From: AC-32 sp963788215
Lineage (GTDB): Bacteria > Actinomycetota > Thermoleophilia > Gaiellales > Gaiellaceae
DNA length: 64,000 bases
Reading direction: 5' to 3'
Assembly (NCBI GenBank): GCA_963788215.1
Contig: CAWBFX010000008.1
Span: 124,001-188,000, forward strand
The position numbers and the translations under genes are program-made. Below the pieces are notes generated by a model. The model was not told the DNA's origin. It saw only the letters and a list, made by a program, of their open reading frames with translations, and made no database searches. Numbering within the stretch: the first letter of the stretch is position 1; every line of letters begins with the position of its first letter. Below are positions 15,028 to 22,945 of this stretch, one piece after another.

Positions 15028-17306
15028 CTCTCGCGCAGCGCGTCCACCACCGGCCCCCGTGCGGCGAGCCGTGCGCTCCAGAGCACCGCGACGAGCACGC
15101 CGGCCATGAGCCCGGCAGTCGTGAGAGCGACCGCCGCTGCCGTGGGGACAAGCGAGAGCGAGACGTAGCTCGCCGCCAGCCGCGCGACCGCCGGCCCGAC
15201 CAGGAAACGCTCGCCGATGAAGCCCAGCGCCACGGCGGCCAGGGCGATCGGCGCGGCAACGCCCCCGAGGATGCTCGCGAGCTGCCGGCGCCCTGCTCCG
15301 AGCGCACGCACGGCAGCCAGCGCGGATCGGCGCTCCCAGACCGTCAGCGCAAGGAGCTGCGCGATCGCGTACAGGCAGACCAGGCAATCGATCACAGCCA
15401 CCGCGCGCAGCAGCGCCACGAGAATCCCCACGAACCCGCTCGACCGCGAGGCCCAGCTCTGCACCGACTGACCCGTGATGCCGCCCGAGGAGGAGGCGCT
15501 GTAGCCGGCGCCGGCGAGCTCCTTCCTGACGGCCGCGGCGCTCGCTCCGGCTCGCAGCCGGACCGCCACAACGGATGGTGCATCCGGCTCGGCCGCGACC
15601 AGCCGTCGGGAACGGACGTAGACGACGCGCCCCTGCCGTTCGAGCGCGCGGACGACGCCGACGACGCGGAAGCGGACCTCGCGGCCGTCCGGGAGCTGCG
15701 CGGCCAATGTCGAGCCAGGGAAGAGGTTGAGGATCTGCGCGAGCCCCAGCCCAACCTCTGCCTCGTACGGGCTGCGGAGCCGTCGTCCCTGGGAGAGCGC
15801 AGGCGCCTCGAAGCGCGTGTGGTCGCCAGGGAAGGCGATCAGCGAGAACGGCTCGCCGAGGTCGAACGAGTCGAGGGCGTTGAGCTCGTAGCGGGGCGCC
15901 GCGGCCGCAACCCCGGGCAGGTGCCCGATCCGGCCGCTCGCCGCCGCCGGCGCGGAGACGCTCAGCTGGTAGCGCTTGCCGATCGCGATCGGATTCCGCT
16001 CGAGGCGGAGCAGCAGGGTCGTGATCGAGAGGATCAGCAGGATCACGACGACCGCCGAGCCGAGGACGAGGGCCGCCGCGGCGCCCCTGACCGGCCGTGC
16101 GAGAGTCATCCGCAGCCCGAGCCCGGCAGGGCCGCCTCCGCCCGGAAGCCGGCGCGCAGAGCGGACGACGTCTCCGCGCCGTAGCGCCGCAGCCGGCGGC
16201 TGCCTCGTCGCGCGCCAGGCGGGCCAGGCCGACGCCGCGCAGACGAGCAGCGCAAGGCCGAGCCAGGTCAGGGCGAGGAGCGGGGCGACCGACCAGCCGG
16301 GGCCGAGCTCGCTCAGGCTCCCCAGCAGGCGGTCGAGCGGCGAGGACACCGCCGCCCAGCCGATCAGGATCCCGAGAGCCCCAGCCGGGAGCGCCACGAG
16401 CGCCGCTTCGACCACACCCGCGGCCACCACCGCGCCGGGCGAGGCGCCGAGCGCCCGCAGCAGGCCGAGCGCGTCCAGGCGCCGCTGGACTTCCGCGTGC
16501 GCCGAGGCCGCGAGCATCGTCCCCGCGACTGCGACGGCGATCAGCGAGAACGCGACGAGCAGCGCGATCACGATCCCGGCCGCCTGGCCGACGAGCGCGT
16601 GCAGCCCCGCGCGCGTCGTCAGCCGGAGACCGTTCACCCCGAAGCTCGCCGAGCGCGCCTGCGCCAGCGTCACGTCGGCGAGGTGCGGGTTCCGGAGCCA
16701 GACGAGCGCCGAGTTGACCGTGCCCGGCGGCGTGCCCGTGAGCCGGGCGGCCTCCGCGTAGCCCGTCCACACCCGCGGCCCGCGTGCGAGCGGGAACGCG
16801 ACGTTGTCGGGCCCGACGGCGACGCCTGCGATCCGCAGTCGCGCTCCGCCGAGGTCGACGACGCCGCCGGGGCGAAGGTGCCAGGAACGGGCAAGGCCTT
16901 GCTCGACGAGTGCCTCGCCCGGTCCGGAAAGGTCGTGTCCGTCGACCACGGCGTAGCCCCGCGGGCCGCCGTGCCGGAGTCCGATCATCGTGGCGCCGTA
17001 CTCGTAGTGGCGACCGGCGTTGAGGAACATGTGTCCGACCTGCAGCCGGTAGGAGGCAGCGCGGATGTTGGCGAGGCTCGAGACGGCGCCGGCGACCCGC
17101 GCGCGCGGCAAGGGAGCGAAGGTCGCGATGACGTCGGGCAGCTCGGCGCGCGCGGCGGTGCGGTCGAACGCGGTGTCGAGGCCGTACGCGACGGTGACGG
17201 CGGCGCCGAGCATCGCGCCCGCGGCGGCGACCCCGGCGGCTGCGAGCAGCACCCGGCCCCTGCGCACGCGCAGGCGTGCGAACGCATAGGCAAGGACAGC
17301 TCTCAC
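15024..17306 (-). CDS. ABC transporter permease, FtsX/MacB type
   Basis: A 760-residue integral membrane protein with the two-FtsX-domain layout of MacB/LolC-type exporters. An N-terminal membrane helix (RVLLAAAGVAAAGAMLGAAV) is followed by a large extracytoplasmic domain and a first helical bundle (IVIALLVAFSLIAVAVAGTML). A second extracytoplasmic domain and a final bundle near the C-terminus (SLVPTAAAVALTTAGLMAGVLVAVL) complete it. GTG 17306 overlaps the ATPase stop as GTGA, so the two subunits are translationally coupled. Such systems move lipoproteins, peptides or antibiotics or act mechanically on the envelope; the substrate is not inferable. Confidence 0.85.
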   Translation of the reverse strand: MRAVLAYAFARLRVRRGRVLLAAAGVAAAGAMLGAAVTVAYGLDTAFDRTAARAELPDVIATFAPLPRARVAGAVSSLANIRAASYRLQVGHMFLNAGRHYEYGATMIGLRHGGPRGYAVVDGHDLSGPGEALVEQGLARSWHLRPGGVVDLGGARLRIAGVAVGPDNVAFPLARGPRVWTGYAEAARLTGTPPGTVNSALVWLRNPHLADVTLAQARSASFGVNGLRLTTRAGLHALVGQAAGIVIALLVAFSLIAVAVAGTMLAASAHAEVQRRLDALGLLRALGASPGAVVAAGVVEAALVALPAGALGILIGWAAVSSPLDRLLGSLSELGPGWSVAPLLALTWLGLALLVCAASAWPAWRATRQPPAAALRRGDVVRSARRLPGGGGPAGLGLRMTLARPVRGAAAALVLGSAVVVILLILSITTLLLRLERNPIAIGKRYQLSVSAPAAASGRIGHLPGVAAAAPRYELNALDSFDLGEPFSLIAFPGDHTRFEAPALSQGRRLRSPYEAEVGLGLAQILNLFPGSTLAAQLPDGREVRFRVVGVVRALERQGRVVYVRSRRLVAAEPDAPSVVAVRLRAGASAAAVRKELAGAGYSASSSGGITGQSVQSWASRSSGFVGILVALLRAVAVIDCLVCLYAIAQLLALTVWERRSALAAVRALGAGRRQLASILGGVAAPIALAAVALGFIGERFLVGPAVARLAASYVSLSLVPTAAAVALTTAGLMAGVLVAVLWSARLAARGPVVDALRES

Positions 17307-17965
17307 CGCAGCTGACCGCCTTCCAACCGCAGCACGCGGTCGGCGCGCCTGGTCGCCTCGCGCTCGTGCGTGACCAGGAGCACGGCCCGTCCCTCGTCCG
17401 CCATCGCGCGCAGCAGCTCGAGCACGATCTCGCCCGAGTCGGTGTCGAGGTTGCCGGTCGGCTCGTCGGCGAGGACGAGCGTCGGGTCGTTGATCAGAGC
17501 CCGCGCGATCGCGAACCGCTGCTGCTCGCCGCCGGAGAGAACCGCAGGCAGCCGCTCCGCCGCTGCCGCCAGGCCGAGACGCTCGACCAGCCGGCCGGCG
17601 CGCTCGGGCGAGGCGCGGCGCCCGTTCAGGCGCGCGGGCAGGAGGACGTTCTCGAGGCCGGTCAGCTCGGGCAGCAGGTGGAACGACTGGAAGACGAAGC
17701 CGATCCGGTCGCGGCGGAGAGGCGCGAGCGCCTTCTCCGGGGCGCCGTCCACGCGGGTTCCGCACACCTCGACCTGCCCGGAGTCGGCTCGGTCGAGGGC
17801 GCCGATCACGTTCAGCAGCGTGGACTTGCCCGAGCCCGAGCGGCCCGTCACGGCCACCAGCTCGCCGGCGCTCAGCTCGAGGTCGACCCCGTCGAGGATC
17901 CGCAGCGCTGAGCGGCCTTGCCCGTAGGCCTTGGTCACCCCGCGCGCGCTGGCAACGACCGCCAC
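17303..17965 (-). CDS. ABC transporter ATP-binding protein, LolD/MacB type
   Basis: A 220-residue nucleotide-binding subunit partnering the FtsX-type permease. Walker A is GRSGSGKST, the Q-loop region is GFVFQSFHLL, the ABC signature is LSGGEQQRFAIARAL, Walker B is LVLADEPTGNLD, and the switch His lies in LLVTHERE. GTG 17965 gives the usual N-terminus (VVASARGVTKAYGQG). It is the first gene of a two-gene operon running away from mrp. No convincing -10 hexamer at leaderless spacing was seen upstream. Confidence 0.9.
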   Translation of the reverse strand: MAVVASARGVTKAYGQGRSALRILDGVDLELSAGELVAVTGRSGSGKSTLLNVIGALDRADSGQVEVCGTRVDGAPEKALAPLRRDRIGFVFQSFHLLPELTGLENVLLPARLNGRRASPERAGRLVERLGLAAAAERLPAVLSGGEQQRFAIARALINDPTLVLADEPTGNLDTDSGEIVLELLRAMADEGRAVLLVTHEREATRRADRVLRLEGGQLR

Positions 17966-17985
17966 GCGTCCAGAGTGCCAGCAGC

Positions 17986-17991
17986 TACGCT
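17986..17991 (+). promoter_or_regulatory. -10 element of the mrp transcript
   Basis: TACGCT lies 8 bases before GTG 18000 with no Shine-Dalgarno in between. It is consistent with a leaderless mrp mRNA. Confidence 0.5.
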
Positions 17992-17999
17992 CGCACGCG

Positions 18000-19079
18000 G
18001 TGGAGGCTTCCCGCGAAGAGATCCTGAAAGCTCTCGAGCAGGTCATCGACCCCGAGCTGAAGCGGAACGTGATCGAGCTGGACATGGTCCGCGACGTCCG
18101 GATCGACGGTGGCGACATCACGGTCGAGATCGCGCTCACCGTCGCCGGCTGCCCGCTCCGCTCGAGCTTCGAGGAGCAGGTCGGCGCGGCGCTCGCTCCG
18201 GTCGGCGGCGTGCAGCGGGTGCAGCTCGAGTTCGACGTGATGACGCCCGAGGAGCGCGCCGCGCTTACCGCGCGCCTGCGCGGCTCCGTGACGGACCGGA
18301 CGAAGGGCATCGCGCTCGACCGGTCGACGCGCGTGCTCGCGGTCGCGAGCGGCAAGGGCGGCGTCGGCAAGTCCACGCTCTCCGCGAACCTCGCGGCGGC
18401 CTTCTCGAAGCTCGGCCAGCGCACGGGGATCCTCGACGCGGACGTCTACGGCCACTCGATCCCGCACCTGCTCGGGATCGACCAGAAGCCGGTCGCCGTC
18501 GATCGGATGATCGTGCCGCCGGTCCGCGGCGACCTGAAGCTGATGTCGATCGGGTTCTTCCTCGACGACAACCAGCCTGTGATGTGGCGCGGCCCGATGC
18601 TGCACCGCGCGCTCGAGCAGTTCCTGACCGACGTGCACTGGGGCGAGCTCGACACGCTCGTCGTGGACATGCCGCCGGGAACGGGCGACGTCTCGATCTC
18701 GCTCGGCCAGCTTCTGCCGCGCGCCGAGGCCGTGATCGTGACGACGCCGCAGCCGCTCGCACAGGAGGTTGCGGCGCGCGCGGCGCTGATGGCGCAGAAG
18801 ACGAACATGCGCCTCCTCGGCGTGATCGAGAACATGAGCGGCGAGGCCTTCGGCAGCGGCGGCGGCGAGCGCCTCGCGGACGAGCTCGGAATCCCGCTGC
18901 TCGGCCGCGTTCCTCTGGACGCGCGCCTGCGCGAGTCCGGCGATCAGGGAGAGCCGATCGTGGAGAGCGACCCGGACGCCGAGCCGGCGCAGGCGATCAC
19001 CGCAATCGCGGACGCAATCGCTGCGACGAAGCGCGAGCAGGGCGTTGGCATCGTCAAGGCCCTGCCGGTCCTCCAATAG
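18000..19079 (+). CDS. mrp: Mrp/ApbC-family Fe-S carrier ATPase lacking the CxxC
   Basis: A 359-residue fusion of an N-terminal MIP18/DUF59 domain (residues 1-80, including Cys51 in GCPLR) and a Mrp P-loop ATPase. The deviant Walker A GKGGVGKST spans about 118-126. Later motifs are DADVYGHSIPHLLG, MWRGPMLHRALEQF, VDMPPGTGDVSISL and VIENMSG. Canonical Mrp/ApbC has a CxxC shortly after ENMS that binds the transferred cluster; here the sequence runs ENMSGEAFGSGGGERLADEL with no cysteine and a shorter loop. It may be a scaffold with altered cluster handling. GTG 18000 follows a TACGCT hexamer. Confidence 0.85.
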   Translation: MEASREEILKALEQVIDPELKRNVIELDMVRDVRIDGGDITVEIALTVAGCPLRSSFEEQVGAALAPVGGVQRVQLEFDVMTPEERAALTARLRGSVTDRTKGIALDRSTRVLAVASGKGGVGKSTLSANLAAAFSKLGQRTGILDADVYGHSIPHLLGIDQKPVAVDRMIVPPVRGDLKLMSIGFFLDDNQPVMWRGPMLHRALEQFLTDVHWGELDTLVVDMPPGTGDVSISLGQLLPRAEAVIVTTPQPLAQEVAARAALMAQKTNMRLLGVIENMSGEAFGSGGGERLADELGIPLLGRVPLDARLRESGDQGEPIVESDPDAEPAQAITAIADAIAATKREQGVGIVKALPVLQ

Positions 19080-19083
19080 GCGA

Positions 19084-19148
19084 AAGGCGCCCCGAGAGGC
19101 GCCTTCCGCTTCCAGCGGACCCCGGGGCTTCTGACCTTTTGAGCCCCG
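19084..19148 (+). terminator. hairpins downstream of mrp
   Basis: The first stem pairs AAGGCGCC (19084-19091) with GGCGCCTT (19098-19105) around a 6-base loop, 4 bases after the mrp stop. It lacks a long T run. A second weaker stem pairs CGGGGCT (19123-19129) with AGCCCCG (19142-19148). The first is a good candidate mrp terminator; the second may be part of it or of the next gene's leader. Confidence 0.55.
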
Positions 19149-19172
19149 CTGAACATCCAGTAGGACGTCACC

Positions 19173-19943
19173 GTGGCGAAAAAGGCAGTGGTCGTTGGTA
19201 AGGATTCGGTGATGGTTCGCGAGCGGCTGACCGCGCTCGGGTTCTCGGAGGCGGACGCGGAGACTCTGGCCGCGCACTTCCTCGACGCGGAGCGTCGCGG
19301 CAAGCACGGCCACGGGCTCTCGCGGGTCGACTGGCTGGAGACCGGGCCCGTCGACTTCGACCCGGCGGCCCGGCCGAGGCGACTGCTCCAGGAGCCCGGC
19401 TACGAGCGGTGGGATGGAACCGGCACGCTCGGCTATCTCGTCCTGGCCGCGCTCGTCGAGGCGCAGCTCGCGGAGCCGCCGGAGCATGCGCGCGTCGTCG
19501 TCGCGCAGCACACGTTCCCGACGGGGATGCTCGGCTACTGGGCGCGCAGGCTTGCCGCGGGAGGGCTCGTAGCGGCGCTCACGGCGACCTCGCCGGCGCG
19601 GCTGGGCCATCCGGAGGGGGGCCCGAAGCTGGCGGGCACGAACCCGCTCGCGATCGCGATTCCGAGCTCTGGGGGCGAGCCACTCGTCACGGACGTCTCG
19701 ATGGGCCGCGTCACCTACGGCGACGTGATCGCGGGCGCGGCGAGCGAGGACGAGCTCGTCCCGTTCGGCGGCGAGCACGCGCACAAGGCGTTCGCGCTGG
19801 CGCTCGGGCTCCAGCTGCTCGTGGACGCGCTGGTCGCCGAGCCGGGCCACGGTGCGGTGCTGGTCGTCGCGCGGCCGGAGGCCGACCCTCTGCCGTCGCT
19901 ACGAGCCCGCGCCGTCGGCGTCCGGCTGCCCGGTCAGAGCTAG
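19173..19943 (+). CDS. Ldh_2-family malate/lactate-type dehydrogenase, short
   Basis: A 256-residue relative of the NAD(P)-dependent malate/L-lactate/ureidoglycolate dehydrogenases (Ldh_2). The family N-terminus is recognisable (LGFSEADAETLAAHFLDAERRGKHGHGLSRVDWLE), as are the central GTNPLAIAIPSS and the region FGGEHAHKAFALALGLQLLVDAL near the end. The usual length is 330-350 residues. Here the segment between the nucleotide-binding and C-terminal helices is reduced and the tail is short, so activity is uncertain. The end overlaps the opposing cupin gene by 45 bases. Confidence 0.7.
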   Translation: MAKKAVVVGKDSVMVRERLTALGFSEADAETLAAHFLDAERRGKHGHGLSRVDWLETGPVDFDPAARPRRLLQEPGYERWDGTGTLGYLVLAALVEAQLAEPPEHARVVVAQHTFPTGMLGYWARRLAAGGLVAALTATSPARLGHPEGGPKLAGTNPLAIAIPSSGGEPLVTDVSMGRVTYGDVIAGAASEDELVPFGGEHAHKAFALALGLQLLVDALVAEPGHGAVLVVARPEADPLPSLRARAVGVRLPGQS

Positions 19944-20570
19944 GAAGCGCGGGTCGTCGAAGAGCGAGGCGAGGTCGGAGTCCTGTGGCGCGTACTTGGC
20001 CACGGACTCGCGATCGATCTCGGCCGCGCGCTCGAGCTGCTCGATCGCGGCGTCGGCGTTGCCGAGCTTCGCCTCGACGCAGGCGAGGTTGTACGGGCCC
20101 TGCCAGGCATCCGGGTACGCCTTCATCCCGGCTTGGAACTCGGCGCGCGCCTCCTCCTCCTTGCCCTGCGAGAGGAGTGACATCCCGGCGAACGTCCATT
20201 CCCAGCCGGACGGCTTGAAGACCTCGCCGGGCTTGGCGCCAATGCCGAGCACGGTCGTGTTCGGCTCTGCTGCGATGGCGCCGCGAAGCGTTCCGGGCGG
20301 GCAATGGACGAGCGTGCCTGGTGGCGCGTCGTGCTCCTCGCCGTCGACGATGAAGGTCGCGCGGCCGGAGACGACCACGTAGAGCTCTTCGTGGCCGTCC
20401 TCCTCGCGATGCTCTTCGACGACGCGCTGGCCGGCGTCCTCGGCGGTGTACGCGTTGACGCCGAACGCCTGGATGTCGAATTCGCGCCGGACCGGCCGCC
20501 AGGTCAGGCCGCCCTGGCCCTCGATCGGGAAGGACTTCAGCTCGCCGATGCTCATGACTCGTCCACTCAT
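19899..20570 (-). CDS. cupin-TPR fusion protein
   Basis: A 223-residue protein with an N-terminal cupin barrel and a C-terminal helical repeat region. The cupin (about residues 20-115) shows the two beta-strand motifs EEHREEDGHEELYVVVSG and PPGTLVHCPPGT, which can hold a metal. The TPR-like segment (about 125-195) includes GWEWTFAGMSLLSQGKEEEARAEF and PYNLACVEAKLGNADAAIEQLERA. ATG 20570 has AGGAGG 5 bases upstream and overlaps the DUF1028 stop as ATGA. It may be a small-molecule-binding protein; the ligand is unknown. Confidence 0.75.
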   Translation of the reverse strand: MSGRVMSIGELKSFPIEGQGGLTWRPVRREFDIQAFGVNAYTAEDAGQRVVEEHREEDGHEELYVVVSGRATFIVDGEEHDAPPGTLVHCPPGTLRGAIAAEPNTTVLGIGAKPGEVFKPSGWEWTFAGMSLLSQGKEEEARAEFQAGMKAYPDAWQGPYNLACVEAKLGNADAAIEQLERAAEIDRESVAKYAPQDSDLASLFDDPRFLALTGQPDADGAGS

Positions 20571-21475
20571 GTCTGCCTCCTCAGCTGTTCGAGCACGACC
20601 GGGTCGATGCGCTCGACGCCGTCCACGCGCTCTTCGAGGTTCTCGCTCGCCGACCAGGTGAAGAAGGCGTCGCCGAGGTCGCCCTCGTAGCCGAGGCGCG
20701 CGAGCCGATCGCGCAGCTCGGTCGCCAGCTCGTCGTCGACGTCCAGCCAGAGCCTTTCAGGGGTCTTCCCGAAGATCGCCTGGTGGAGCCCGTAGAGGCG
20801 GCGAAGCTCCTCGAGCGGGCGCTCGTGGTCCTCGACGCGCAGCTCGACCACGACGTCCGACAGGCCCGCGTAACCGGCGTCCTTCTCGACGACGAGCAGC
20901 GCCGCGGACTGCTGGCCGCGCCGGTCGCCGCCGGCCGCCTGGGCGGCGTCGAGACAGTCCATCAGGCGCTCCGCAAGCGAGCCGGAGCCCGCCTCGAAGG
21001 TCTCGGCGATGGCGTCGACCGTCTCGGCGGAGACGAGGATGTTCCCCTGCGCCGCGTAGCACTCGCCGGTGCGGCCGCCCGCCCAGTCGAGACATTCCGC
21101 GCCTGTGTAGCTGGCGCCGCGGCCCTGGGCGTCCACGACGCCGAGCTGGCGGTGGTCCCGGCCGTCGTCGGCGCTCGTGAGGCGCTCGACGACCTCTTCG
21201 GCGCTGAGGCCCTCGCGCAGGAGGTCGAGCCCCTGCGGTCCGTAGCGCGGGTTCGCGTAGGCCTGGGTCGCGATCGCGCCGACGCCCGGCTCCGCCCACG
21301 GGACGACCGATCCGACCGAGAGGAACTTCGACTGCGTGGCCACGCCCCACTGGCCCTCGTCGAGATCGCAGGCGGCGATCGAATAGGTCGCTATGAGGCG
21401 GCGTAGGCTCGACGGAGCCGCCCAGGAGCGCAGGTGCCGGCTTTGCCGGCGCCGGAGTGGGCTGTGCCTAGCCAT
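20567..21475 (-). CDS. DUF1028 protein (Ntn-hydrolase-like)
   Basis: The core (TYSIAACDLDEGQWGVATQS, VGAIATQAYANPRYGPQGLDLL, ASYTGAECLDWAGG, AAQGNILVS) is a clear DUF1028 domain, proposed to have an Ntn-hydrolase-like fold. The C-terminal 80 residues resemble the extra domain of longer members. Product length is about 302 residues from ATG 21475, which overlaps the preceding stop by 8 bases. The first 26 residues are basic and lack family similarity, so the true start may be further in, although no canonical codon is obvious there. It lies in the UPF0173-DUF1028-cupin operon. Confidence 0.75.
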   Translation of the reverse strand: MARHSPLRRRQSRHLRSWAAPSSLRRLIATYSIAACDLDEGQWGVATQSKFLSVGSVVPWAEPGVGAIATQAYANPRYGPQGLDLLREGLSAEEVVERLTSADDGRDHRQLGVVDAQGRGASYTGAECLDWAGGRTGECYAAQGNILVSAETVDAIAETFEAGSGSLAERLMDCLDAAQAAGGDRRGQQSAALLVVEKDAGYAGLSDVVVELRVEDHERPLEELRRLYGLHQAIFGKTPERLWLDVDDELATELRDRLARLGYEGDLGDAFFTWSASENLEERVDGVERIDPVVLEQLRRQT

Positions 21476-21743
21476 ACGTGAGCTCCGTGAGGTCGAGGTC
21501 GAGCAGCTCGCGGTGGTCCGGCGAGACGAGCACGGATGCGACCTCCGGGCGGGAGAGCGCGTCCTTCACCGCCTCGGGCGAGTCCGCGCGCACCACGACC
21601 GGCCGGCCGGCCTCGTGCGCCTCGAGCAGGGTCTTCGTGTCGGAGACGTCGTCCAGCACGAGCGCGTCGCCCAGCTCGAGCTCGCCCTCGATCGCGATCT
21701 CCGGCACCGTCCGGCCGGTGGCGCCGAACCAGCGCTCTCTCAA
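21468..21743 (-). CDS. 91-residue uncharacterised protein in the UPF0173 operon
   Basis: A small acidic alpha/beta protein with no recognised domain. TTG 21743 overlaps the stop of the metallo-beta-lactamase-fold gene as TTGA, and its end overlaps the DUF1028 start. The middle (LELGDALVLDDVSDTKTLLEAHEAGRPVVVRADSPEAVKDAL) alternates strands and helices, and the tail is Leu/Asp rich. Position and codon usage support a real gene. An accessory role to the upstream hydrolase is a guess. Confidence 0.55.
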   Translation of the reverse strand: MRERWFGATGRTVPEIAIEGELELGDALVLDDVSDTKTLLEAHEAGRPVVVRADSPEAVKDALSRPEVASVLVSPDHRELLDLDLTELTYG

Positions 21744-22432
21744 ACCGTCGTCGTCTCCCCGGGCTGCAGCTCGATTACCTCGGTCCCCGGCGCCTGCTCG
21801 CGCAGCTCGGCGGGCGTGCCGGTGAGGAGCGGGAACGTGCCGTAGTGGCAGGGGATGCAGCGCTTCGTCCCGAGTAGCTCGAGCGCAACGCCCGCCTCGC
21901 GCGGGTCCATCGTGAAGTGCCCGCCGATCGGGAGGATCGCGACGTCCGGCGAGTAGATCCGGGCGATGAGCTGCATGTCCCCGAAGACGCAGGTGTCGCC
22001 GGCGAAGTAGAGCGTCGTCCCGTTCTCGAGCTCGATCACGATCCCGGCCGCCTCGCCGAGGTAGGTCAGGTCGTCCGTCGCGCTCGAATGGAAGGCGTTC
22101 ACGAAGGTGAACTTGATGCCCGCCGCCTCGACGGTGCCGCCCTTGTTCGAGCCCGGCATCTCGCCGACCTCGGCGCCCTGGTTCCCGAGCCAGGTCTTGA
22201 GCTCGACGAGCGCGATGATCTCCGGCGAGAACTTCTTGCTCAGCTCGACGGTCTCGCCGACGTGGTCGCCGTGCCCGTGTGTGAGCGCGATCACGTCGAC
22301 GCGCTCGGGCTCCTGCTCGGATTCCGGGCATTTCGGGTTGCTGAGCCAGGGGTCGACGTAGATCCGCTTGCCGCCGGGCGAATCCACCCGGAAGCTCGCG
22401 TGGCCGAGCCAGGTCACCGACACATCGGGCAT
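21740..22432 (-). CDS. UPF0173 metallo-beta-lactamase-fold hydrolase
   Basis: A 230-residue metal-dependent hydrolase of the UPF0173/YtkL group. The N-terminal strand VTWLGHASFRVDSPGGKRIYVDPWL and the metal motif THGHGDHVG (HxHxDH) are typical. FAGDTCVFGDMQLI and PIGGHFTMDPREA supply further ligands. ATG 22432 is supported by AAAGGAG about 5 bases upstream. It is first of a four-gene operon running to the cupin-TPR gene. Substrates of this family are mostly unknown. Confidence 0.85.
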   Translation of the reverse strand: MPDVSVTWLGHASFRVDSPGGKRIYVDPWLSNPKCPESEQEPERVDVIALTHGHGDHVGETVELSKKFSPEIIALVELKTWLGNQGAEVGEMPGSNKGGTVEAAGIKFTFVNAFHSSATDDLTYLGEAAGIVIELENGTTLYFAGDTCVFGDMQLIARIYSPDVAILPIGGHFTMDPREAGVALELLGTKRCIPCHYGTFPLLTGTPAELREQAPGTEVIELQPGETTTV

Positions 22433-22503
22433 GCGCGCTCCTTTCTCACGGGTTGGCTGAGGGTAACGAAGGAGCACCTGCCCGGACGGCGAACGAGCGG
22501 GGG

Positions 22504-22849
22504 ATGGGTCGGCGATGGATTCCGGTCGCACTGGTGCTCGCGGCCGCGGCGGCGGACGGGGCTGGCGCGCATGGGGTCGCGTTCTACGCGCTGCTGGCGG
22601 CGGTGCCGGCGGCGGCCGTCGCGGCGCTCGAGGCGTTCGGCGACGCGCTGGACGAGCCGCGCGCCCAGCTGCAGGCGTTGCTGTGGGGCATCGTGGTCGC
22701 GCTCGACCGTGGCGGGCGCCGCCGTGCGTGCGCCGCTCCTCGACCAGGGGACCGTTCCGGCCCTCGGGCGCTCCGCGGTCGTCGCGTGTCTCGGCGTCTT
22801 CTGCTTCCAGGCGCTCCTCGGCGTCGTCACCGAGCTGCGCCGCTCGTAA
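22504..22849 (+). pseudogene. small membrane protein, frame broken once
   Basis: The open frame from ATG 22504 encodes two hydrophobic helices (WIPVALVLAAAAADGAGAHG; VAFYALLAAVPAAAVAAL), then DALDEPRAQLQALLWGIVVAL. The natural continuation, TVAGAAVRAPLLDQGTVPALGRSAVVACLGVFCFQALLGVVTELRRS, is one base further on. The +1 break lies at about 22700-22706. Joined, the product would be about 114 residues with at least three membrane helices. It is divergent from the UPF0173 gene, and no function is recognised. Confidence 0.5.
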
Positions 22850-22945
22850 TTTCTCGCGTAATTTCCCCGGGTGGGTGGGGGTTAGGGACGGTACCCGCCG
22901 ACCACGCACGCGCGTGTAACGGCAGTGCGCCGAAAGTGTGACTTC

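Noticed and set aside
22433..22503. GCTCCTT/AAGGAGC inverted repeat between the UPF0173 gene and the small membrane gene as an operator
   Set aside because: The minus-strand half is the Shine-Dalgarno of the UPF0173 gene, and the plus-strand half is a chance match with no start codon at a useful distance.
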